A DNA stretch of 64,000 nt from Blastobasis lacticolella (lineage: Eukaryota > Arthropoda > Insecta > Lepidoptera > Blastobasidae). A program made the translations under genes and the position numbers. The DNA lies in contig LR990057.1 in assembly GCA_905147135.1 (NCBI GenBank), forward strand, positions 3,472,001 to 3,536,000, written 5' to 3'. The notes under the pieces were generated by a model. It did not search any database. It saw nothing but the letters and a program-made list of their open reading frames with translations, and had not been told where the DNA came from. How positions within the stretch are numbered: position 1 is the stretch's first letter; every line of letters begins with the position of its first letter. Below, one piece after another: positions 45,501-57,500 of this stretch.

Positions 45501-48500
45501 CCGCGTCCGATACTACGCGCGTCGCAAGGAGTATCTCGAAGGGCAATTACAAGCGGAAGCGGACAAATTGACCAACCAGGCGCGGTTCATAGTGGACAAG
45601 TGCGACAAAGGACTCGTGGTCGAGAACAAGAAACGGAAGGCCATGGTTGAGGAGTTGATTAAGAGAGGTGAGTGGGACACACGACTACAATATCAATAGT
45701 TCTATGGGTATGTTCTGTGTTAGTATGACGACACAGTCGTCTCGTGACCATGATGCATGCGACGCGAAGAAATATCGGGCTACTCGTCAACAAAGGTATC
45801 GCGGTAGGAAACCCGGAACATACCCTTAAAATGCCGCGATAGTTTAAAAAATAATTTCAATAATGTTAGCAATAACAGGAGGGTTATTGCTCAGTAGCAC
45901 AGTTATGCGCAGTAATGGACAAAGTAGCGACAACTAAACTACTTGTGTAACTATTCAATCTGGTGTCCAGAGCCCAGTTCCGCCATCGCACCCTGACGTA
46001 GATTCTACTGGTGTCCACGCGAAAATTCGAAATAACGTTTCTCGCTGGTACGATTCGGATGTGGAATCAACGGGAGTTGATTCCACATCCGACTGGACAT
46101 CCACATCATCTGGCTGGGAAGCCAGTGTTTCATTTGGATAATGACATGGGATCGGTCAAGAGGTATATAAGAGGTCTCCTTAGAGGCGGGCAACGCATTG
46201 GTAACGCCCATGGTGTTGCTGATGTCCAGAGACGGCGGTGACAACGCACCATCAGGTGTCACGCTTGCCTGTTCGTCTGCCGTATTCCATGAAAAAAGCA
46301 GCATTGCTTCCATAGTTGCGTTCCGCTTTTGTCCTCACGATGACAACGCACCAGCGGTTCTGCATTCTGCAAAATGCGTGACTCGTAGATATTATTGGTT
46401 ACCGCTTACCATCAGGTGGGCTGTCTGCTCGTGTTTCGCTCGTAGAATAGAAAAAAGCTTCATCGATAGTTTGCCGCCCCACATGGCGTTCTATTTACTA
46501 ATCTTATTTTTATTTCTGTTATTTTGTTCTATTATTTATTATATACTAACGTTCTCTGGTTTTCCGTAGGTTACGCGCCGGACCCCATAGCGGAATGGAA
46601 GAAGCGCGCCAGCAAGATGTCGGGGCTGACCGCCGTAGAAGTAGATCCCGAATCGGAAGAGGAACTCGAGCCTGAAGACACCAAAGGGAAGCCTGTGGAC
46701 CCTGGTGAGTGTAATATTTGTATATATGTCACTTATTCGAAATATTTCTTGCAAGAGAGATTTCCTTCTGTCAATACTAAGATGAAAGAGACAGCAGGAT
46801 CTATGTCGCACCTTTCTTTTTCGCACTTTCACACTTGTGCTAGCCGTGCTGGTCAAAATATGAAGCCATTGAGCTCTCTCCGGGAATAGAAGCTCAAAAC
46901 ATAAACCTATCGAGAACCTGAGAGGTAGGGCAGGGCATAAGTGGACTAGAATTAACCGGAAATGGGCCTTGAGGTGGAACTAATTGCAAAAGAAATTTTG
47001 CAATAAGTTCCACCTCAAGCCCCAAATATATACAGAATACTACAAAATGGAACCGTTTGGATCCCCTCACACCAAAAGCACCAAAGATACAGGTGCATAT
47101 TTTTAGTTATGTTTGGTGGACGCGAACGAAGAAGCACGAAGGTAGAACCTACCATTTGCAATAATAATTTCTGTTGCAATTAGTTCCACCTCTAAAACTA
47201 TTTCTACTCCACTACATAGCTATATCACGTTCGAATTGGACTGCCTGACTTGGGAAGTACCACCTTACAGAATACCGCAACCAAACAATACTGTTTTAAA
47301 TATTATTATATTCCATCCTGGAGGTAAGGTTTCCAGTGCTCCATGGGAGAAAGGGGCTTTATCAGTTGACACCACTTTCCATCAGGTGGCCCGCGTGCCT
47401 TATCGTCTATCGTAAACTAAAAGAACTACATAATATTTTACCTCTTTTTTAGAAAGGTCAAAAACGCCACGACACAATACAAAAAATTCTAGTAAAAAAA
47501 ATATTAATCAATCTATCTATCCAACAAAGGATTATCAATTATTATTGTGCCCATAGACTGTTCCCAATATCATCGTCGTTTTTCTAACCTAATATTTCTT
47601 GTTCTTTCTCAGAGAAAGCATTCCAACAGTTGAAGGAGGTGAAGAAATTCAACTACCTGCTGGGCATGAGCATGTGGATGCTCACTAAAGAAAAGAAGGA
47701 CGACCTCCTCAAGCAAAGGGACCAGAAACTGTCAGAGCTCACAACCCTTAAGTGAGTATCGGATTCTTGAAACCTTGGATTAGATATGGGGATATATAGA
47801 CGGATATGTCGGCGGTAAATAAGCGGCTATTTCTGTTTTGTAGATCATCTTGACCCTAACCTATACCGATATATCCTAAACCCAATAATTTTCCAAGATA
47901 GAATAGAATATGGTTTATTTCATACTTCATGCACACACATACGCAAATACATTTCTGGCCTTCCATATCGGACTGTAACATTACAAATACTAAATCAATT
48001 TTAATTAGATTTCCGCGGTTTGAAAATCAAGGTATTTGTAAAGTTATAGACTGATTTGGAACGCTAAAAATGAATGAGCGTGTATGGAAAAACATAGGGG
48101 TGGCTCGATAGTTAAGCTCGTAAGTGTACCTTTACATAGGTTAGTCAGCGCCGCGCGCAGGTTAAAACGTATGAACCACACTGATCTGTAATCCCGCCAG
48201 TTCAGCGGGATCCCGCAAAATTTTCCTCCCGGTATTGCATTCCCTACTCACGACACAATAACCACGAGGCTTAAAACTTATATCCACTCACACGTCCACG
48301 GGAAGTGTAGTACCAGAAAAATAATTCTCAACCTCCACGGGAACTACAGTCCCCAAGTCGTTTGTTACCTGTTGACAGTTTGACAGATGTCATTTGTTCT
48401 ACAAGATGTCAATAGACGGTACTGTATTAAGTTGTTCATCCAGTATAGTACAGAGATTACTATATGGCTCTATAAGAAATTTATCATCTATGGTAATAAT

Positions 48501-51500
48501 TGTTTTTTTTTTTCGATAATGCACGGCCGGGTAGCGTTACTATTTAGGACGCTTGAGTGGATATTAAGAATTCCCCCTGATCCCCTGGTCCTCTGTCCAG
48601 GGCGAAGACCCCCTCGATGCTGTGGCGCGAGGACCTGGATGCCCTCCTCATCAAGTTGGAAGAAGTAGAGGAGAAGGAGCGTCAGGACGAGCTCAGCGTC
48701 AACAAGAAGACCTCCAAGGCCGTGGTGAGTGTAGCGATATCTACCGCTTCAATAGGGAAACTCAACGATACTCACATTACGAGTACACGAACACAAGGTT
48801 GGCAAGCATGCGCACATAGATGGCGCTGACCGTCCTACATCGCGCTAGAGATATGTGCCAACTCTGCGGCATATATACAACTTCTGACGATCAACTGTCG
48901 GACCTTTGGTCCCCTGGTCACAACGCCCGGCCAGGTGGGTAATTACCCTTTTCCACCTTCTCCATGAGTACCGCCTCCCGAGGGGATACGCCATGGGTAT
49001 ACTCACTGAAATCGAAATAACTTAAGCAATGCTCCACCAGGAACTCAGGTTCATCATCATCATTACAGTCCACTGCAGGACTAAGGACCTCTCCCACGAA
49101 AGGGGAGGTTATTGCCATAATCTCCACGCTTGGCAGGCGGGTTGGATATCGTAGTGTTATGAATATACTATCGAAAACGCGGCTACAAATTTTCCAGCCT
49201 ACGGAGAATTCGATATTTTGCCTCAACAACATTAGTCGCCTTGTACGACACCCACGAGTGTAAGGGATTGGAGCTATTCTAATCTGCCCGACACCACACG
49301 GCCATAACGATACGCCATGTCTCTACTCACAGAAATCAAAATAACTTGCTCTACCAGGAACTCGGGTTACTTGGATAGATTGCGAAGAAATGAATGTATG
49401 AAACTTATTTTACTGGAAATAATTAACTTAATACAAGAAATATAACTTGACGCTATTGAGTAGGTAGTCTATAACCTTTACCGTCGCCATCGCTATTGTA
49501 CACCTTCTAAAATCATTCTAGAGTCGTAGCGACAAGACTAGGTGGAGTCGGGGTTGACAGCCTTCCGGGTCAGCAGCAATCTATTCAATTATTATGTACA
49601 CATAACATGACTACGTGCTTTGTATGTTATGGTTAATAATAATAACAAAACAAAAAAATATTCAAAAATCTGTAAAGTAATAATATGGAAAGAGTGATTT
49701 CGATCTTTAGTAGTTCTAGAAGTAAAAATCATTGTTAACAAAACAATCTATAAACCGAAAGAAAATGATTTTGAAATTCGGGTAACTGATTTTATGCCAA
49801 ATGAACTTATGTTAGTAATATTAATGTAATAACAAAATTATATAAAAAAACAATCTAGTATTTAAAAAATTTACATATCGTTTGCGAACAAAGTTTCGTA
49901 ACTAAGATAGGTTACCATTGGGGCCATTTGAGTTCTGCTACACAAAACGCAGAACTAACGCCCCGAATTGACAGGTCACTTCAATTCCTGGTGGGTGTTC
50001 AAATCAAAATGCGATGTGGAGCAAAATTGTTTATATATTGTTTGATTTAATATGCTTGTGGATTGTCATGATGAAATCATTTTTTCTTTCCATGCTAACT
50101 CAGATGGAAAGGTTAAAGGTAAGATGCTCAGACTTTACATTGTGTCGTATGTGCAGTGAACGCTCTAGACTATACTAGAGATACGGCATTGCCACGTGGA
50201 ACCGTTGTGTCATACATTCATCATCGGTCGCAGGTTACTTGGACGTAGGCACTCTTATTCAGGCCTCTGCCAGGGTCCGCTTTTCTACTCATTCTTCTTC
50301 ACTTGGCCTGGTCTTCGGCATCCTCGCGTCTTAGGCCGCTGGCTATCGCATCCGACTCAGCGAAGGCAATTAAGTCGCCCACGGGGCCTCTTGTTTTGAA
50401 AAGCCGAGAAAGCCGGTGCAAAGCCGGGGCGGGTCATCATCACATCCCATAACAGTCCCCTGCAGGACTTAGGGCCTCTGCCACGAAACGGGAGTTTATT
50501 GCCGTAATCTCCACGCTTGGCAGGCGGGTTGGAGATCGCAGTGTTGTAAATACGACGAACAAGAGAAGACGCTGCTGCCAATTTTCCAGCCTACGGAGAC
50601 TAGATCTTTTGCCTCGAAAAACATTAGTCGCCTCATACGACGACACCCACGGATGTAAAGATGCTGGTGCTATTGTACTCTGCCGGACACCACGGGGCGG
50701 GTCGCTTGTATTACATTGCTTGATATTCTTTCCAGGCGGGCGGCAAGAAGAACCGAAAATCCCTGATGGACATCGCACCGTCGGAGCACGGCCGCCGCGT
50801 CGAGCCCAAGATCTCGGAGGACCTCATCAAGAGGATCCAGGCCGCCGAGAAGGCCAAGATCAAGAAGGAGACGAAAAAGGAGTACGATCCGGTGAGAGTT
50901 ACCGCCTATTTTATATTAACACTTCCCTGCTAACTGTAGCTAAATACCGAAGAAGCTAAAGCAATGCTAAGTATCGTAGCGCGCGTATTAAATGGAGCGG
51001 CCAGATGAGTCGAGCGCGTAGCGCCGATTTCGACCCAATTGTTGAGTCGGCCGCAGCGAAAGTGTTAACTAGCTTTTGACGGCGACTTCGTCCATTTAAA
51101 ATTCGGTTACAATCTTCCAGACCGTGACAGAATATTGTGGTTACCGCGGGAACTACATTGAATTTCGGGGCAGATTATAGCCTGTGCTATTCTCGGCTAT
51201 TCTGCCAGATTTCGTCAAAATTTGTGTAGTGGTTTTTGCGTGAAGGTGTACCAAACATCCATCCATCTATCCCTACAAACGCTTTTATAATATTAGTAGA
51301 ACGGATAGGACCAGGAGGATGTTATAAATCTGGAACGTATGCTTAAGGGGAAGCTTCAGAGTGATGTGACTTTGACTTTGTCATTCATCGCAAGCGACCG
51401 ATGCGACGACCGTCAGCGTTACAGGAAAACCAGCCTATAAGCATTGAAGCTCCGACCGGTATAGATTGGAAGAAAGCATGACAAAAACAGCACCTCACCT

Positions 51501-54500
51501 TGATAAGAAATATTTTTAAAGTAATTTTTAGATTAAAAGACCTTTTGTGCAATAACGGGCATTGCTCCACCACTCATGCTTATCGCTGCAAGTCCTGTGT
51601 AGCCAGGATCTATAGCGGCGACGACATTGACACACAGGTGCACCCAAGGACAAGCTATACTGTCTTGAAGCCCGCAACAAATTTAATTAAGAAGTAACAG
51701 GTAGGGGTAGGAAAGATAGTGGTTACACTAGTTCCACCAAAATATTTTAAATGTGTTTTATTCAGGATAAAATTATATCGTTTTCTGGGTCTGTCTGTAT
51801 ATTATCCGCCAGCTCCTAAGTTACGGATTTTGATGGTTTCAACATCAGTGAGACAATTTCTTCCGGAAGGTTTCTGTTAAAATACTTGCTTTTTGTAAGT
51901 AAAGAAAAGACGAGAAAACCCTTGCGAAACGGGGGTCTATCAAGAATGCACAACACACAAAATCAATTGAAAAATATTTTATTTATTCTTAAATTTTTGC
52001 CCATTGAGTGCGGCTCAGGTGCGGTTTCAGTTATGGAGTCTCTGCCTGGGCTCTCTGCAGCATCATCATTATGTATCAGATCGATTATGTACAGCTTCCT
52101 ATAATAGGTGGCTGCTATGATGTGTCCATGGAGAGTCTCTATCACTTCGACCTGATTTATTCGAAAGAGGTTCATGAAGCGTTTCGACTTGGGTTTGACA
52201 CGTTTCGAATTAACGATGTTTATAGCGAAATTTGGCTCTGTTCTTATATAATCTTGAAAAGGGTTATTAACATCGAGGTAGACGTTGATTCCAACCTTAG
52301 TTTTAAGTTCTAAGGCGCCTGCTATCAAATGCGGCCCGTAGAGGACTGGCGGCGTCATCAGCTTAAAGTACGGACAGTGTTTTCCTGAGATATTGATCCT
52401 CCATGTCACACGGGGTTGGCTCGATCTAAAGCCATATCCCTTGAGATCTTCCATAATTTTGCACACTTCCTTATGAGAGTCGTATATACGACTAACATTC
52501 ATATGATTAATTATCATCATCTGCCCATTTTCAATTATTGCTACGCCTATGTGGTGCGTGTGACCGCCCAATTCACTTATTTCCAGGACATGTATTTTCT
52601 CACCAACATATGCAACGGCACATATTCCGTCAAGAATACTGTGACCCAATTCGCTATGCTCGTAGCTCACTTCTTTACCTTTAATTGTGATTTTCATTTT
52701 GCAAAATTTGACGTGCCGTCTTTCAGTGTTTGTGCTTAATTTGTTGTAAAAAATTTCATCGCCCACGAGGACCCAAGAACGCAGATTACTATTACGGCAA
52801 TAAGATTCAAGATCGGTCGCCATATCCTCGTTCGCTTTGGGTGTGACCCGCACTATTTTGTTCGACTCCCACATATCCGCTATTTCGAAGGCTATCACAT
52901 CATCATTTTCAATGTAGTTCGTAAATTTTAATCCGTAGCATTTCCTTTTTATCTCCCGGTGTGATTTTGCGTCGTAATATATAACGGTGTCGGCGTTGCC
53001 GAACCGAATCGGTTCTATAGGGAATGATATTACACAATTTTTTAGAAAATTCAACGAGAATACATTTAAATTGTAGTGTGGGCACGGCGAGATACGCACT
53101 TCCGCTTCTGGAACTTTTTCCCAGAGCGAAAAAGAACGATACAAATCTCTCCAAGACAGACCCGACTTCCGTTGGCTATCTTCGTGAATGTCCGGGTATT
53201 CTCGGCGGCACACTCTCCTCCAGAACTGGTCCCCGAGACCGTCCACAACGCTCTGCCAGCGGGGGGACACTTTGCTGAAGTTCGCCACGTCTTTCCCGTT
53301 AAGACGGTTCAACAACTCTCGGAGTATTTCGTCTGGCAGGTGATGTATAGTAGCGGTGCTCATGATGACATCACGACACAATGTGACGTCAGTTTAAATA
53401 TTCAGACAACGATTTATTCGCAAATATCACTAAATCTCGCACACGATTAGGTACTACGAACAGTTCATAATGTACTGTATTGTTACTTTCTAATGAACTC
53501 CACTGTAGGTATTACTTGATTTAGTTATGTATTTTAATCAATTTTTATTTCAAAAATAAGCGCATAGCCACGCATTCCATCAATATGTTATCTACATTTA
53601 TGTCAGAGCCGGGCCTTTACCCTTATCAACTTGTATCTCGGTTTATCAATTTAATAATCAATACGATTACGACAATCACATCGGCTGTTATAACGATAAC
53701 AGACCGGCTTTCGCATTAGTGTAGTAAACATTGATTAAATGTTTTGCGTTTCATTTTTAAAATAAAAATCTATAAAGAAGACCAATGTGACTCATATAAA
53801 CACTTACCTAAGTGCTGTGTTACCTACGTAATAAGGGGAATTCCCTTGTAAAAATTTCTAGTCTCATAGTCCACAATAACGACACTCAGACCGGTTGTTA
53901 TAACGATAACAGACCGGCTTTGGCATTCTTGTAGTACACATTGATTAAATGTGTGGAATTGTTTCATTTTTTAAATAAAAATCTATAAAGAAGACCAAAG
54001 TGACTCATATAACACTTACCTATGCTGTGTTACCTACGTAATAAGGGGAATTCCCTTGTAAAAATTTCTAGTCTCATAGTCCACAATAACGACACTCAGT
54101 CCGGTTGTTATAACGATAACAGACCGGCTTTGGCATTCATGTAGTACACATTGATTTAATGTGTGGCTTTGCGTCTCATTTTTTTAAATAAAAATCTATA
54201 AAGACAAAAGTGAATCATATAGCAATTACCTAAGTGCTGTGTACCTACTACCTACCTTAAAAGAGGAATTACCTCGTAAAAATTTCAAGTAGTTTCATAG
54301 TGATTTTTTTCGAATAAATCGTCTGAATGTTTACATTGACGCCATAATGTGTAGTGATGTCATCATGAGCACCGCTACTATAAATCACCTGCCAGACGAA
54401 ATGCTTCGGGAGTTGCTGAACCATCTTAACGGAAAAGACGTGGCGAACTTCAGCAAAGTGTCCCCCCGCTGGCAGAGCGTTGTGGACGATCTCGGGGACC

Positions 54501-57500
54501 AGTTCTGGAGGAGAGTGTGCCGCCGAGAATACCCGGACATTCACGAAGATAGCCAACGGAAGTCGGGTTTGGCTTGGAGAGATTTGTATCGTTCTTTCTT
54601 GCTCTGGGAAAGAGTGTCGGAAGCAGAAGTGCGTGTCACTAAGAGCGTAACCCACAATTTAAGCGAAATAAAGTTGAATTTTCTGAAAAATGGTGTGATA
54701 TCCTTTCCTGTTGGATCACTTCGCAGCGCAGACACTGTTATTTATTACGATGCAAAATCACACCGGGAGATAGAAAGGAAATGCTACAGATTAAAATTTA
54801 TGAACTACATTGAAAATGATGATGTGATAGCCTTCGAAATAGCCGCCGATGTGTGGGGGTGGAACAAAATAGTGCGGGTCATACCCAAAGCGAACGTGGA
54901 TATGGCGACTGATTTTGAATCTTATCGCAAAAATCCCGATCTACGTTCTTGGGTCCTCGAAGGCGATACAATTTTTTACAACAAATTAGTGAGTAACGGT
55001 GAAAGACGGCAAGTAATATTATGCAAAGTGAAAATCACAATTAACGGTATAGAAGTAAGCTACGAACACAGCGAATTGGGAGACAGTATTCTTAACGGAA
55101 TTTTTGCCGTTGCTTATGTCGGTGAGAAAATACATGTGCTGGAAATACATGAATTGGGGTGTTACACGCACAAAATATACGTAGCAACAATTGAAAATGG
55201 GCAGATTATGATAATTAACCGTATGCATTTTAGTCGTATATACGGCTCTCATAAGGATGTGTGCAAAATTATGGAAGATCTCAAGGGATATGGCTTTAGA
55301 TCGAGCCATCCCCGTTTGACATGGAGGATCAATATCTCAGGAAAAAACCACCCGTACAGACCAGTCCTCTACGGGCCGCATTTGATAGTCTTAGAACCTA
55401 GAACTAAGCCTGTAATCAACGTCTACCTCAATGTTAATAATCCTCAAGATTTTCTAAAAACAGAGCCCAATGTCGCCATAGATATCGACAATGTAAATTT
55501 TTTCTTAGAGAGAAATGTAATGAATCACGTCGAAGTGATAGAGACTCTCGATGGGCACATCATAGCAGCGACTCATAATTGGAAGCTATACATAATCAAT
55601 CTGATACATAACGATGATGCTACAGAGAGCCCAGTCAGAGACTCCATAACTGAAACCGCACCTGACCCCCATTCTATGGCCGATCTCACTCAGAATGATT
55701 GCGCTCCATAACTGAAGAATAATGCCCCGAAAAGGATTAAAGCGATTAGCGCTTAACGGCATATGATAAAAGAAAATATGAAACACATTTTTTGGAAATC
55801 CATATTCCCAGGTTCTTTATTACTTATTAGATACGCTGTCTTATAAATAAATACAATTTCTTTAATTTTTGTCATGATTTCATTCAATTTATACCGTTCG
55901 TGACCCTCAATGCTCATAGGGTAATTTTCCTAACACTCCGAAGCTATTTTTTGTGTATATAACCAAACAAACAACACACATACACACGGAACATATGTTC
56001 TGGATCCATTTTTGATATATTTCTGACGCATTTCTTTTGTCAATCAAATGAACAACATAACAGTTTACTGCTTGACGCAAACCTCGGTTGGAAATCGCAG
56101 TGTTTAAGCATAAACCTCACACATAGTCCTTAGGGGTCATCCATAAATTACGTCACACCTTAATAGGGATGGGAGGGTATTACTGAAATGTGACATAATG
56201 TGACAAGGGGCAGGGGGTGTCAAAAATTTTGTGACATCACATGTTAAAAATTAATAATCAAACGCGACGTTTAGATGTGAATAAAAAATCTTTAAATTTA
56301 ACGAACTTGATCCATATTTATTAATAATTTCGCATTCTCACTATGTAATTATCTCACTATGAAAAATGACGATAGCTGTTTTCTTTCAATTATTCTAAAA
56401 TACATGGATAAATTTAAGAAATGTGTGACGTCACATCAGGAGGGGGGGATTATAAAATTGTGACAACCTGTGACAAGGACGGGGGGAGGGGCTCAAAAGT
56501 CCTAAAATTCGTATTACGTAATTTATGGATGGCCCCTTACCTATGAAATTATATATATATAGTGTGTGGCCTAGAACCGAGGCTGATATTGAATAGAGAG
56601 ACTCTAGAGTATTGGTTTCTATTCTGAAAAGATTCTAGTTAACCAAACCCCATACATTACACACAATAAGAATTTAAAGTTACGATTCATAATCAGCGAT
56701 TATTGCAAAACGATATTCTCGCTAACATTGTCAATGTCGTGGTACAGGGCATAACATAATATCAGCCGACACAATCCATAAAATGTTAACGAGACGTTCC
56801 GAGTAGCTCCGAATAAGTACGATGCAGAATGAACTCGATCGAATTGTGCCGAACTATTGTTTTGTTTGCATTACATTGCATTTACGATTAAGTTTGTTAG
56901 AAAAAAACAAAAAGTTAAGTTTTGATTTTAATTAGTTGGGACCATGATGAATTAGTTACTTGTGACCTATAGAGGCTCCGTTATTAATATTTGCCCCGGT
57001 TCGAGGCCACACACTGTATATACGAGGGTGAATCAAAAAGTTCTTAGAATCGCTATAAAAATACAAGAAAACTTGAACAAAATTATTTTATTTTTCAACG
57101 TAATCTCCTTCTAATTCAATATATTTAGAATACCGCTTTTCTAACTTTCTAATTCCTTCCGCAAAAAAAACATTTTCTTGGCTCTCAAAAAATTCGTTGA
57201 CGGCAGCCATAACTGCGTCATCGTCCTCAAATTTTGTGCCACGGAGATGTTCCTTTAATTTGGGGAATAGGTGAAAATCACTAGGGGCCAAGTCCGGAGA
57301 ATATGGTGGATGCTCAAGAATTTCAAAGCCAGCATTCCGGATTGCCTTCAGCGCAACTTCCGACCGATGTGCAGGAGCGTTATCGTGAAGAAACAACACA
57401 CCCAATGCCAGTTTTCCACGACGATTTTCTTTAACTGCATCACGCACTTTTGGGATTAAACCTGCATAATACAGTCCAGTAATCGTCTGCCCTTTCGGCA

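Larger units (their letters stand above)
53660..54302. repeat. Tandem array, three units of about 210 bp
   Basis: The landmark GGTTGTTATAACGATAACAG (first unit GGCTGTTATAACGATAACAG) starts at about 53682, 53892 and 54102, exactly 210 apart. Each unit also has AAATAAAAATCTATAAAGA, ACCTACGTAATAAGGGGAA and GTAAAAATTTCTAGTCTCATA. Unit 3, nearest copy B, is the most diverged. Confidence 0.95.
53382..54346. promoter_or_regulatory. Shared divergent upstream region of the F-box pair
   Basis: 965 bp between the two start codons. The 45-60 bp nearest each gene are homologous to each other (CGAATAAATCG...TCTGAAT, then a TGACG-C/T-CA-like stretch before GTGATGTCATCATGAG), so the duplication included promoter sequence. 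The middle holds the 210-bp tandem array on the copy B side; 53450-53660 on the copy A side is unrelated AT-rich DNA. Confidence 0.6.

Noticed and set aside
51500..51697. Open frame with cysteine/histidine-rich stretch ([17 protein letters not shown])
   Set aside because: Looked like a possible zinc finger but spacing fits no family I know, the frame is short, and it sits alone in an intron.
53076..53450. Plus-strand open frame of 124 codons opposite F-box copy A, mirrored by a similar 128-codon frame opposite copy B (54269-54655)
   Set aside because: They are similar to each other only because the sense F-box genes are paralogues; the antisense frames follow from the conserved F-box coding sequence and show no domain.
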